The position numbers and the translations under genes are program-made. This document shows, in pieces, positions 8,638-16,667 of a stretch of DNA of 64,000 bases. Origin of the DNA: Lysobacter silvisoli (lineage in GTDB: Bacteria; Pseudomonadota; Gammaproteobacteria; Xanthomonadales; Xanthomonadaceae); the NCBI RefSeq assembly GCF_003382365.1, contig NZ_QTSU01000003.1:124001-188000 (forward strand), given 5' to 3'. The notes under the pieces were generated by a model. It saw nothing but the letters and a program-made list of their open reading frames with translations. It was not told the origin of the DNA and did not search any database. Position 1 is the stretch's first letter. Each line of letters opens with the position of its first letter.

Positions 8638-9417
8638 TCAGTCCGCTTCGGACGGGGCCGGCGTCTTGCCTTCGACCTTATCGACATCGCCTACCTCGAC
8701 CTGGCCGGTCAGGGTGCGCAGCAGCAGGCCCTGGTCCTTCCAGTAGGCGTCCGGGCGGGTGCGGTGGGCGCCGTAGAACTCGCCGGTCTGCACCCCCTTC
8801 ATGGCCTGGGTCGACACGGCGCTACCGCCGCCGCCGGCCCAGATGTCGGGCCTGCCCAGGCCGATGTCCAGGCGCGCGGTCTGCGCGCCCACACGGCTGC
8901 CGGTCTGGCTGCGGGCGAAATGGCGGATGTGCGAATTGATTCGCGGCAAAGCGGCCTTGTCGCCGTAACGCGTGGCGTAGTCCTCACCGCGCTCGGCCAC
9001 CTGTAGCTGCTGCTCGGCGCTCAGCGAGGCCCAGATCTTTTCGCGGATTTCCAGCAGGTCGGCGTTGTCGCCACGCTCGGCGGCCAGGTCGGCCCACAAA
9101 TAGGCCTCGACGCGGTCGGGCGCGGCTCCTTCGCCGTACCAGTACATCATGCTCAAGAAGTGCTGCGAGTACTTGTCGGCGTAGCGCGCGGCGCGGCGGA
9201 ACTGGACGATGGCTTCGTCGTAGCGGCCGTTGTCGTAGGCCCACACTCCGTGCCAGCGGTGCAGCTCATTCGGGTGGCCGGCCGACTGCAACACCGCGGC
9301 ATGATAGGTGTCGAAGTTGAGCGCGCGCTCGCGCTGCTCGGTGGCCGGCGCGGCCAGGGCCGTCAACGGCAGCAGGATGGCCAGCAGCAGGGGCAGGCAA
9401 GGCAAGGGTCGGTCCAT
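8638..9417 (-). CDS. secreted Sel1/TPR-like repeat protein (copy 1)
   Basis: This 259-residue protein has a signal peptide (LLLAILLPLTALAAPA) and two or three Sel1-like helical hairpins, for example YDEAIVQFRRAARYADKYSQ followed by YWYGEGAAPDRVEAYLWADLA. The DRVEAYLWADLAAERG segment is the typical Sel1 second helix. The C-terminal half is Gly-rich and carries a motif VEVGDVDKVEG. The downstream gene at 9639-10430 encodes a paralogue of the same length and layout ending in the related VDIGDVEKVEE. Sel1 proteins are scaffolds; the partner is unknown. Confidence 0.85.
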   Translation of the reverse strand: MDRPLPCLPLLLAILLPLTALAAPATEQRERALNFDTYHAAVLQSAGHPNELHRWHGVWAYDNGRYDEAIVQFRRAARYADKYSQHFLSMMYWYGEGAAPDRVEAYLWADLAAERGDNADLLEIREKIWASLSAEQQLQVAERGEDYATRYGDKAALPRINSHIRHFARSQTGSRVGAQTARLDIGLGRPDIWAGGGGSAVSTQAMKGVQTGEFYGAHRTRPDAYWKDQGLLLRTLTGQVEVGDVDKVEGKTPAPSEAD

Positions 9418-9638
9418 GGCGGCGCTCCGGCGGCGGGCGCCGGATGCGCCCCTGCGTGCCGTTTAGCACCGGGGCAGGGGGCGGGCAATGGCGATTTTAG
9501 GCTTTTGGCCGGTTGGCCGACCTGCGGTGGTCAGCGGAGAGGCTGCGGCCGCGCGCCTTGTCGCGCAAGACGAAACGCCCCGGCTGCCGGCCCTGCCCCC
9601 CACCCGCGACCGGGAGAGGGGCTTTGGAGCCTGTCCGC

Positions 9639-10430
9639 TTACGGCGTGGGCTTGGGCGCCGGCTCGTCGGGCACCTCAGGCTCGGGAGCGTCGATGTTGG
9701 GCGCGGCCGACCGGATGCGGGTGCCGACCTCCTCGACCTTTTCGACATCGCCGATATCGACGGTACCCACGCGCGGCTTCATCCAGATCTGATCGTGCCA
9801 CTGCGCGTACTGTTCCGGATCCCAGTAACGCTCGTCGTAGAACTTGGACCCGGAAATGACCTGCTGGCTGCCGCCAGGGCCCGGCACGATGATCTGCATG
9901 TTGCCGGTGAAACCGGTACGGCTGCCGGTGGTCTGACGCCGGCCGCGCCGCAGCTCGCGATTCAAACGCTCGCGCGCCGCCGCATCGCCATTGACCGCGT
10001 AGAGGGCCGGCCCCTCGGCCAGCGCACGGGCGCGCTCATCCTCGGACATTTCACGCCAGTACTTCTCACGTAGCAACAGGAAACCGCGGTAGCCGCGTTC
10101 GGCGGCCAAGTCCATCCAGACGTAAGCCAGAGCCCGGTCCTTGGGGGCACCTTCGCCATTCCACAGCATCTCACCGACCATGCCCTGCGACGCCTTGTCG
10201 GAGTAGTAGCCCGCGCGGACGAAGAACTTCATCGCCTTTTCGAGCTTCTTGTCCTTGTACGCCTCGATGCCGAGCAGGCGATAGCGCAGATCCGGGTGGT
10301 GGGTCAGGAAACCGCCGCTGAGGATCAGCGGGTCTTCCGTGGGATCCGGCGGCGGCGCAGCCCGCTTTTCGGCCGCAATGGCCCCTATCGACAGCGGCAA
10401 CAAGGCCAACAGCAGGATCGTCATACGCAT
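9639..10430 (-). CDS. secreted Sel1/TPR-like repeat protein (copy 2)
   Basis: The 263-residue paralogue of the neighbouring gene has a signal peptide (LLLALLPLSIGAIAAE), Sel1 hairpins (MKFFVRAGYYSDKASQ and WNGEGAPKDRALAYVWMDLA), then a C-terminal region with an RQTTGSRTG patch also seen as SQTGSRVG in copy 1, and a Pro/Glu-rich tail. Shared architecture and order indicate an old tandem duplication. The two are on the same strand with a 221-nt gap and may or may not be co-transcribed. The start is the first of two close ATGs. The gene is divergent from rep. Confidence 0.85.
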   Translation of the reverse strand: MRMTILLLALLPLSIGAIAAEKRAAPPPDPTEDPLILSGGFLTHHPDLRYRLLGIEAYKDKKLEKAMKFFVRAGYYSDKASQGMVGEMLWNGEGAPKDRALAYVWMDLAAERGYRGFLLLREKYWREMSEDERARALAEGPALYAVNGDAAARERLNRELRRGRRQTTGSRTGFTGNMQIIVPGPGGSQQVISGSKFYDERYWDPEQYAQWHDQIWMKPRVGTVDIGDVEKVEEVGTRIRSAAPNIDAPEPEVPDEPAPKPTP

Positions 10431-10547
10431 TACGGCAGTTCCTTCTTACGGTTCTGGAGTTCCAGGGAGCCAGAGTAGCCGGTCCGGGCCACCCGAGCGG
10501 GTAAACTGATGGGCTATAGCTAGGTAGTCGGCCCCACCGGCCGAAAC

Positions 10548-12539
10548 ATGACAACGATGCACGGCCTCAATCCCCCCCAGCGCGCCGCCGTCCTCGCCAC
10601 CGAGGGCCCCCTGCTCGTGCTTGCCGGCGCAGGCAGCGGCAAGACGCGCGTGATCGTCGAGAAGATCGCCCACCTGATCGGCTCCGGCCGCATGCCGGCC
10701 AAGCGCATCGCCGCCATCACCTTCACCAACAAATCGGCGAAGGAAATGAAGGAGCGCGTGGCCAAGCGCATCAAGGGCGACGCGACCGAAGGCCTGACCA
10801 TCTGCACCTTCCATGCGCTGGGCCTGCGCTTTCTGCAGATCGAGCACGCCAAGGCCGGCCTGCGCCGCGGTTTCAGCGTGTTCGACAGCGACGACAGCGC
10901 CGCGCAGGTCAAGGACCTGTTGCCGCCGGGCAGCAAGCCCGACGTGCTCGACAACATGCGCGGGCTGATCTCGCGCGCCAAGAACGCGGGCCTGTCGCCG
11001 GAGGAAGCGCTGGCAGCCGCGGGCAGCCCGCGCGAGATGGAAGCCGCGCTGCTGTACCAGCGCTACCAGCAGCGCCTGACCACGTTCAACGCGGTCGACT
11101 TCGACGACCTGATCCGCCTGCCGGTGCAGATGCTGGAAAGCGACGAAGACCTGCGCCTGGGCTGGCGCGAGCGCATCGGCTATTTGCTGGTGGACGAATG
11201 CCAGGACACCAATGACGCCCAGTACCGCCTGCTCAAGGCCCTGGCCGGTCCGCGCGGGCTGTTCACCTGCGTGGGCGACGACGACCAGTCGATCTATGCC
11301 TGGCGCGGCGCCAACCCGGACAACCTGCTGCAGCTGGGGCAGGACTATCCGGCGCTGCAGATCGTCAAGCTCGAACAGAACTACCGCTGCAGCAACCGCG
11401 TGCTGCGCGCGGCCAACACCCTGATCGCCAACAACCCGCACGAGCACCCCAAGACGCTGTGGAGCGACCAGCCCGACGGCGAGCGCATCCGCGTATGGGA
11501 ATGCCGCGACAGCGCGCACGAGGCCGAGAAGGTCGCCAGCGAAATCCACTTTCTGGCGCAGAAGCACGAGGCGCCGTGGAGCGATTTCTGCATCCTGTTC
11601 CGCGGCAATCATCAAAGCCGCGCGCTGGAAAAGGCGCTGCAGCTGCTGCGCGTGCCCTATCACCTCACCGGCGGCACCGCGTTCCTGGAGCGCGGCGAGG
11701 TCAAGGACGCGCTGTCCTGGCTGCGCCTGATCGCCAACCCCGACGACGACGCCGCATTCCTGCGCGCGGTCGGCTCGCCCAAGCGCGAGGTCGGCGCGAC
11801 CACGCTGGCCAAGCTGGCGGAACTGGCGCAGCAGGCGCATATGCCGATGTCGCGCGCGGCCGAGTCCATGCACGCGCTGAAACAGCTGACCCCGCGCGCG
11901 GCCAACGCGCTGGACGGTTTCACCCAGATCGTGCGCGGCCTGCGCGGCGAGGCGCAGCGCGTGTCGCCGGCCGAGCTGGTGCGCACCCTGGCCGAGCGCA
12001 GCGGGCTGCTCGCCGCGATCCGCGCCCAATGCAAGGACGAGGCCAGTTTCCAGCGCCGCAAAGCCAACCTGGAAGAGCTCTCGGACTGGTTCGACGCGGG
12101 CAAGGGCGCCGGCCCCGGCGAGTTGGCCGCGCAGCTGGCGCTGCTGTCGCACGCCGACAAGGGCGAGGCCGGCAATCAGGTGCGGCTGATGAGCCTGCAT
12201 GCGGCCAAGGGCCTGGAATTCCGCTTCGTGTTCATCGTCGGCGTGGAGGAGGGCAACCTGCCGCACGAGGCCAGCATCGAGGAAGGCCGCCTGGACGAGG
12301 AGCGGCGCCTGATGTACGTGGGCATCACCCGCGCCAAGCAGGCCCTGTACCTGTCGCATTCGCGCGAGACCCAGCGCTGGGGCGACCGCATCCGCCTGCT
12401 GCCTAGCCGCTTCATCGAGGAACTGCCGGCCGGCGAGCTGCAGCGCGACGGCGCCGACCCGGTGGCCGACGCCGCCCGCAAGCAGGAACGCGCCAGCGCC
12501 GGCTTCGCGGCGATCAAGGCGCTGCTGGAAGGCGGATAA
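10548..12539 (+). CDS. rep: ATP-dependent DNA helicase Rep
   Basis: This 663-residue superfamily 1A 3'-5' helicase helps replication forks past obstacles. Motif Q/I reads LNPPQRAAV then AGAGSGKTRV (Walker A). Motif Ia is FTNKSAKEM, motif II LLVDECQDTN, motif III GDDDQSIYAWRGA and motif IV QNYRCSNRVL. Motifs V and VI read LMSLHAAKGLEF and EERRLMYVGITRAK. Length and the start GLNPPQ match Rep rather than UvrD. The start could be 10548 or the ATG three codons later. The sequence between the divergent Sel1-like gene and rep must hold both promoters. Confidence 0.97.
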   Translation: MTTMHGLNPPQRAAVLATEGPLLVLAGAGSGKTRVIVEKIAHLIGSGRMPAKRIAAITFTNKSAKEMKERVAKRIKGDATEGLTICTFHALGLRFLQIEHAKAGLRRGFSVFDSDDSAAQVKDLLPPGSKPDVLDNMRGLISRAKNAGLSPEEALAAAGSPREMEAALLYQRYQQRLTTFNAVDFDDLIRLPVQMLESDEDLRLGWRERIGYLLVDECQDTNDAQYRLLKALAGPRGLFTCVGDDDQSIYAWRGANPDNLLQLGQDYPALQIVKLEQNYRCSNRVLRAANTLIANNPHEHPKTLWSDQPDGERIRVWECRDSAHEAEKVASEIHFLAQKHEAPWSDFCILFRGNHQSRALEKALQLLRVPYHLTGGTAFLERGEVKDALSWLRLIANPDDDAAFLRAVGSPKREVGATTLAKLAELAQQAHMPMSRAAESMHALKQLTPRAANALDGFTQIVRGLRGEAQRVSPAELVRTLAERSGLLAAIRAQCKDEASFQRRKANLEELSDWFDAGKGAGPGELAAQLALLSHADKGEAGNQVRLMSLHAAKGLEFRFVFIVGVEEGNLPHEASIEEGRLDEERRLMYVGITRAKQALYLSHSRETQRWGDRIRLLPSRFIEELPAGELQRDGADPVADAARKQERASAGFAAIKALLEGG

Positions 12540-12577
12540 TCCCCCCTGCCCCGTCCCCCTCCGCAAGGATGCGACCC

Positions 12578-13069
12578 ATGCCCGTGCAGATCCGCCCCGC
12601 CACGACCGCCGATCACCCGGCGATCGTGGCGCTGAACCTGGAATCGGAACACCTGCTCAGCCCGATGGACGGCCCGCGCCTGGCGCGGCTGGAGCGCGAG
12701 GCCGCCTACCTGCGCGTGGCCGAAGAGGGCGGCGAAGTGCTCGGCTTCCTGCTGGCGCTGCGCGAGGGCGCCGATTACGACAGCCCCAATTATCTGTGGT
12801 TCGCGCAGCGCTATCTGCGCTTTCTCTATATCGACCGCGTGGTGGTGGCGCTGCACGCGCAGGGCCGGCGCGTGGGCGCGGCCATGTACGACGACCTGTT
12901 CGCGTTTGCGCGCGCGCAGGCGGTGAGCCCGGTGACCTGCGAGTTCTACAGCGAACCTTTGAACGAGCCGTCGCAGCGCTTCCATGCGCGCTACGGATTC
13001 CACGAAGTGGGGTCGCAATGGGTGGCCGACGGGGCCAAGCGGGTGTCGCTGCAAGTCGCCACGCCCTGA
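12578..13069 (+). CDS. GNAT-family N-acetyltransferase
   Basis: The 163-residue protein has the GNAT order: an IRPATTADHPAIVALN first strand and helix, LGFLLAL and LYIDRVVVALHAQGRRVGAAMYD, where the Q-GRRVG-A stretch is the acetyl-CoA pyrophosphate loop, and a C-terminal RFHARYGFHEVG strand-helix. The substrate is unknown. The start at 12578 is preferred over 12569 because the AAGG Shine-Dalgarno is 9 nt from it but abuts the earlier ATG. It follows rep by 38 nt on the same strand. Confidence 0.88.
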   Translation: MPVQIRPATTADHPAIVALNLESEHLLSPMDGPRLARLEREAAYLRVAEEGGEVLGFLLALREGADYDSPNYLWFAQRYLRFLYIDRVVVALHAQGRRVGAAMYDDLFAFARAQAVSPVTCEFYSEPLNEPSQRFHARYGFHEVGSQWVADGAKRVSLQVATP

Positions 13070-13134
13070 GCGCCACGTTGCGCGCGTGCGCCGCATGAGG
13101 GAAGGTGCGATCTCCGTTCCGTGAGGTCCAGGCC

Positions 13135-13602
13135 ATGTGTACTGCCCTGCTTCGTTCCCGCCGCTATGCGCTCGCGCTCCTCGCGTTGTCCGCCGCGCAC
13201 GCCGCGGCGGCCGCGCCGCCCGAGTTCCTGACTTCGCCCGATCCGGCGGCCGCGTCGCTGCCGTTTTCCGAAGCGGTGCGCAGCGGCGACCTGTTGTTCC
13301 TGTCGGGGCAGATCGGCACGGTGCCGGGCAAGACCGAGGTGGTCGCCGGCGGCATCGCGGCCGAAGCGGAGCAGACGCTGAAGAACATCGAGACGGTGCT
13401 GGCGCGGCACGGGGCCGGCATGGGCGACGTGGTGAAGTGCACGGTGTTCCTGGCCGACATCAAGGAATGGCCGGCGTTCAACGAGGTCTACCGCAAGCAT
13501 TTCAAGCCGCCGTATCCGGCGCGCAGCGCGCTGGCCGCCTCGGGCTTGGCCTTGAACGCGCGCGTCGAGGTGGAATGCATCGCACACGCACCCAAGCGCT
13601 AA
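13135..13602 (+). CDS. exported RidA/YjgF family protein
   Basis: This 155-residue protein has a signal peptide (RRYALALLALSAAHAAAA) and a complete RidA domain, with LFLSGQIGTVPG, AEQTLKNIETVLARHG and a C-terminal ARSALAASGLALNARVEVECIA. The Arg of PARSA corresponds to the imine/carboxylate-binding Arg of active RidA enzymes, and the following Glu of VECIA is conserved. Cytosolic RidA hydrolyses reactive enamines and imines from PLP enzymes; an exported form implies a different substrate. The start at 13135 gives a clean leader with GAGG upstream; an in-frame GTG at 13105 is less likely. Confidence 0.88.
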   Translation: MCTALLRSRRYALALLALSAAHAAAAAPPEFLTSPDPAAASLPFSEAVRSGDLLFLSGQIGTVPGKTEVVAGGIAAEAEQTLKNIETVLARHGAGMGDVVKCTVFLADIKEWPAFNEVYRKHFKPPYPARSALAASGLALNARVEVECIAHAPKR

Positions 13603-13630
13603 CCGCAACTCCCGCTCCCGCTTTCGCCTT

Positions 13631-13715
13631 GGGGTAGGAGCGGCGTAAGCCGCGACTGCGCCCCTACGACGAGAGCCACGCACGCCCCTGTAGGAGCTGC
13701 GCAAGCTGCGACCGC
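13631..13715. repeat. two REP-type hairpins
   Basis: Two copies of the interspersed palindrome family GTAGGAGCGGCGTAAGCCGC and its variant with CTGCGCAAGCTGCG occur after the RidA gene. Each forms a short stem and is flanked by GCGA and C-rich tracts. Similar units recur near 16456, 26966, 34681, 50201 and 52930. Confidence 0.8.
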
Positions 13716-13749
13716 GAATCCGCACCTACGCCGCAACCCCTCGCTCGCC

Positions 13750-14123
13750 CTGCTTCCGCCTTTGCTTGTCTTCCCCTTTGAAAAGGGGGATTGAGGGGGA
13801 TTTGCTTTGGCTCTTAAGCAACAGCAACAGCTTCCGTCCGCAAGCGGCCGGGTAGCTTTCTTTTGATAAGCGTCAAAAGAAAGTAACCAAAGAAAAAACG
13901 CTGTCCTTGGACAGAGCTCCCGTGCGAGATCGGAGTGGGCGCCGCCCTACGGGTCTTCTGTTTGCGCGGCGAGTTCGGTGCCCGAGCGAGGATCAAGAGC
14001 ATTCGCGCTTTGCGCTCACCCCCTCACCCTAACCCTCTCCCGCAAGCGGGAGAGGGGACAGATCCGACGCCGATTTGCTTTAGCCCCTCTCCCATTTACG
14101 GGAGAGGGGTTGGGGTGAGGGCC
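13750..14123 (-). repeat. dispersed composite intergenic element, copy A
   Basis: A 374-bp block that recurs in inverted orientation at 34291-34645 (B) and 52488-52906 (C). Modules read on its minus strand: paired CCCTCTCCC/GGGAGAGGG palindromes, a GC-rich middle, the stem CTTTCTTTTGA/TCAAAAGAAAG (13856-13866 with 13873-13883), the conserved ACCCGGCCGCTTGCGGACGG and a CCCCTTT-type hairpin. Copy A lacks about 65 bp present in B and C. Short ORFs across it (for example 13814-14002) are artefacts of the repeat. With the two REP units, it fills the 600-bp gap between genes. Confidence 0.85.
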
Positions 14124-14202
14124 GCCCCACCCGCCAGCCCAAGCACCAACCGCGTCACCCGCCTCCGCTACACTTCAGCCCTTTCCACACTCCGGATCGC
14201 GC

Positions 14203-15123
14203 ATGACCGCTCGCGTCCTCACCCTGTCCGTCCTTTCCTGCGCGCTGGCGCTGGCGGCTTGCAAGCGCACCGAGACGCCAGCCGCGGCGCCGGCCGACAA
14301 CGCTGCGCCCGCGCCCGCGGCCACTGCCGCCGCCAAGCCGGCCGGCCTGGCCGCCGACGACAACCTCAACGCCGTGCTCTGGGTGCAGACCTCGGCCGAG
14401 TACCGCGCAGCCACCCAGACCGTCTACCGCGCCGCGGCCGATCACCTGGATGCCGCGCTGAAGCAGAAGAACTGGGACGCGCTGGTGCCGGACGAGCGCG
14501 GCAACGCCGCCACCGGCCTGCCGCCGGCGGTGATCATGGACGTGGACGAGACCGTGCTGGACAACTCGCCCTACCAGGCGCGCCTGGTCCGCGACGGCAA
14601 GGAATACGACGAAGTCACCTGGGACGCCTGGGTCGCCGAGAAGAAGGCCAAGCCGCTGCCGGGCGTGGTCGATTTCGCCAAGGCCGCCAGCGCCAAGGGC
14701 GTGACCATCCTGTACCTGTCCAACCGCGCCGAGCACCTGCAGGCCGCCACCCTGGCCAACCTGCGCGACGCCGGCCTGCCGGTGAAGGACGAGAGCGTGT
14801 TCCTGGGCCTGGGCACCTTCGTCGAAGGCTGCGAGCAGAACGGCAGCGAGAAGAACTGCCGGCGCAAGCTGGCCGGTCAGAAGTACCGCGTGCTGATGCA
14901 GTTCGGCGACCAGCTCGGCGACTTCGTCCAGGTGGTGGCCAACACGCCCGAAGGCCGCGATCAGCTGCTGCAGCAGTACGACGACTGGTTCGGCGAGCGC
15001 TGGTGGATGCTGCCCAACCCGACCTACGGCTCCTGGGAACCGGCGCTGTTCAACAACGCCTGGGACCAGCCGCGCGAGGCGCGCCGCAGCAGCAAGCGCG
15101 AGGCGCTGAACACGGCGCCGTAA
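14203..15123 (+). CDS. acid phosphatase / 5'-nucleotidase lipoprotein, e(P4) family (HAD subfamily IIIB)
   Basis: The 306-residue protein begins with a lipoprotein signal and lipobox (ALALAAC, acylated Cys near 20) followed by an Ala/Pro-rich linker of about 30 residues. The HAD core has the nucleophile motif VIMDVDETVLDNSPYQ, where the first Asp is phosphorylated, motif II in ILYLSNR, and a later FGDQLGDF that supplies the Mg2+ acidic residues. The family hydrolyses nucleotides and phosphomonoesters in the outer periplasm for phosphate or cofactor (NAD) scavenging. It stands alone, preceded by element A and followed by a candidate sRNA. Confidence 0.92.
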   Translation: MTARVLTLSVLSCALALAACKRTETPAAAPADNAAPAPAATAAAKPAGLAADDNLNAVLWVQTSAEYRAATQTVYRAAADHLDAALKQKNWDALVPDERGNAATGLPPAVIMDVDETVLDNSPYQARLVRDGKEYDEVTWDAWVAEKKAKPLPGVVDFAKAASAKGVTILYLSNRAEHLQAATLANLRDAGLPVKDESVFLGLGTFVEGCEQNGSEKNCRRKLAGQKYRVLMQFGDQLGDFVQVVANTPEGRDQLLQQYDDWFGERWWMLPNPTYGSWEPALFNNAWDQPREARRSSKREALNTAP

Positions 15124-15148
15124 GCGCCTTGGCGCAGCGCAACACCGG

Positions 15149-15196
15149 TTGATTTATTTAAATCAAATACTTACGACGCAATACTTCAGGTATTGC
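15149..15196. promoter_or_regulatory. AT-rich double palindrome upstream of candidate sRNA
   Basis: Two inverted repeats lie side by side in an unusually AT-rich stretch: TTGATTT-N4-AAATCAA at 15149-15166 and GCAATAC-N5-GTATTGC at 15178-15196. The position, between a gene end and a terminator-ended non-coding block, fits an operator/promoter region, but no confident -35/-10 pair can be drawn. Confidence 0.4.
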
Positions 15197-15309
15197 ATTA
15201 GCTTGGCGGCGAGCGTAACCTGCTCCCGTCCGGTGCGAACCGGAGCCATGCCACAACTCGACATCCCGGCTACGGCCGGTTTAAAGGAGGCCCAGCGCCT
15301 CCTTTTTTT
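15197..15309 (+). ncRNA. candidate small RNA with intrinsic terminator
   Basis: This non-coding block carries a perfect 6-bp hairpin TCCGGT-GCGA-ACCGGA (15229-15244), a second GC hairpin near 15265-15280 and a strong terminator at its end. It starts near the AT-rich palindromes, and the 5' end is not defined. It is 75 nt or more past the phosphatase stop, so it could also be a long 3' UTR. Overlapping ORFs (15149-15373) have no Shine-Dalgarno or recognisable product. I do not recognise the RNA family. The rest of this gap (15310-15507) shows nothing but the leader of the next gene. Confidence 0.45.
15283..15309 (+). terminator. rho-independent terminator
   Basis: The stem AAAGGAGGC / GCCTCCTTT (15283-15291 with 15297-15305) has a 5-nt loop and runs into seven T residues at 15303-15309. 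It is textbook in form and ends either the candidate sRNA or the phosphatase mRNA. Confidence 0.92.
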
Positions 15310-15507
15310 ATGCGCCGGTTCGCCGCCATTCGCCGTCTATTCGATGGCATTACCGGCTTTTGTCGATCCGTAACCCAGGCGACCGACTTTGCTCCATCCC
15401 GCCGTAACCCCCGCGACGCGGGCGCCCGCCACGATCCGCGACCGACTTGGCTTGTCCGCGGCCGGCGCCGCAGCCAAGATGCCGCCAGCGACTGGGGGAG
15501 CCGCCGC

Positions 15508-16413
15508 ATGCCACCGATCCGACGCGCCATGGCCGCGTTGCTGCTGAGCCTCGCCGCGCTAGTCGGCTGCGACCGCTCGCCTCCGGCCGACACCGACGCG
15601 CCGCCCAAACTGCCGGCCGAGGCGGTGCAGCAACTGGTGCACGACCTGCGCCGCAACGACCTGCGCGGCTACGCCCGCCACGCCGTGCCGCCCGAGCTGC
15701 ACCGGCGCCTGGAAACCGCTTGGCGCGAAGGCCGCACCACCTGGCCGCTGACCGAGCTGCCGCTGGACGACCGCCTGCCCGCCTTCCTGCAAGCCCTGGC
15801 CGCGCCGGACGCGGAGAAGAAACTGCAGGCCGTGTACAAGCGCCAATTCGCCGGCGCCCATACCGAACTGCGCTCGGCCGCCGCCACTTTGGGTCTGTTC
15901 GCCACCCAGTACGTGCGCAGCGAGGGCGACTACAGCGACGAGGAGCGCGACCACTACGCGCAGCTGATCGCGGCGATGAGCGCCTGGGGCCAGCGCGCGC
16001 CGCTGGGCGACGCGACCCGCGCGCGCGTGGCGATCGCGCAGCTGTCCGCGGCCGCGCGCCAGAGCGGCCTCAGCGGCCCCGACGCGTTCCGCCTGACCGG
16101 CATGGACCGCAGCCTGGAGCGGCTGGGCCCGTTCTTCGGCCGCTTCAAACAGGTGCTGGTGGGCTACGGCCTGGACTTCGACGCCAGCCTGGACGGCGTG
16201 GACGCGAGCCTGGCCGAGCAGACCGGCGACACCGCGCGCGTGCGGATTCGTTACACGTTGGCCGAGCAGCCGATCGATGCCTTCGTAAAGGTGGAGCGCC
16301 ACGACGGACGCTGGTATCTGAGCGATGTGTTGCGGCATGCGGAAACCGAAGCGGCGCGGACGGCGGCAGCCAGCGTTGCGCCGAAGGCGCCTGGGGCAAA
16401 GACGGCGCCGTAG
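15508..16413 (+). CDS. hypothetical lipoprotein
   Basis: This 301-residue product has a lipoprotein leader (AMAALLLSLAALVGC, Cys about residue 21). The mature part is mostly helical, with a final alpha/beta stretch (RVRIRYTLAEQPIDAFVKVERHDGRW) resembling an NTF2-like beta sheet. I do not recognise the family. The start is taken at 15508 because a GGGGGAG Shine-Dalgarno lies 7 nt upstream and the lipobox follows at the right distance; the open frame extends further upstream without support. The C-terminal Ala/Thr tail is low complexity and ends just before a REP cluster. Confidence 0.8.
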   Translation: MPPIRRAMAALLLSLAALVGCDRSPPADTDAPPKLPAEAVQQLVHDLRRNDLRGYARHAVPPELHRRLETAWREGRTTWPLTELPLDDRLPAFLQALAAPDAEKKLQAVYKRQFAGAHTELRSAAATLGLFATQYVRSEGDYSDEERDHYAQLIAAMSAWGQRAPLGDATRARVAIAQLSAAARQSGLSGPDAFRLTGMDRSLERLGPFFGRFKQVLVGYGLDFDASLDGVDASLAEQTGDTARVRIRYTLAEQPIDAFVKVERHDGRWYLSDVLRHAETEAARTAAASVAPKAPGAKTAP

Positions 16414-16455
16414 CAAGTCGCGACGACACCGCCGGCGATGCCGGCGCGGTGGTTG

Positions 16456-16640
16456 CGGATTCGCGGTCGCGGCTCACGCCGCTCCTACCCCCGCCGACGG
16501 CGCGCCGATGCTTCTGTAGGAGCGGCGTAAGCCGCGATCGCAGGTTCCGGCCGTTCACGCTGCCGCGGTAAATCGCGCTGTCGCGGTCGCGGCTCACGCC
16601 GCTCCTACCCCGAAGCTTGGGCGGTGCTAGCCGCGACCTG
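16456..16640. repeat. REP-type hairpin cluster
   Basis: Three or more units of GTAGGAGCGGCGTAAGCCGC alternate in orientation (minus, plus, minus) between the lipoprotein gene and plsB, with a decayed fourth near 16630. They make long potential stem-loops and are typical of bacterial interspersed palindromes. They may stabilise or end the upstream mRNA. Confidence 0.8.
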
Positions 16641-16667
16641 CGGGGCCGAATGGGCATAATGCAGGCG

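Noticed and set aside
13814-14002. 62-codon ORF on the minus strand with a plausible-looking hydrophobic stretch
   Set aside because: It lies wholly in dispersed element A. The same peptide segment appears from copy C on the other strand, so it is translation of a repeat and not a gene.
15229-15244. tRNA T-arm-like hairpin TCCGGT-GCGA-ACCGGA
   Set aside because: The loop lacks TTCRA, and there is no acceptor or anticodon arm at the right distances, so it is not a tRNA.
15149-15373. 74-codon plus-strand ORF covering the candidate sRNA
   Set aside because: It has no Shine-Dalgarno, its frame crosses a strong terminator, and the product has no recognisable feature.
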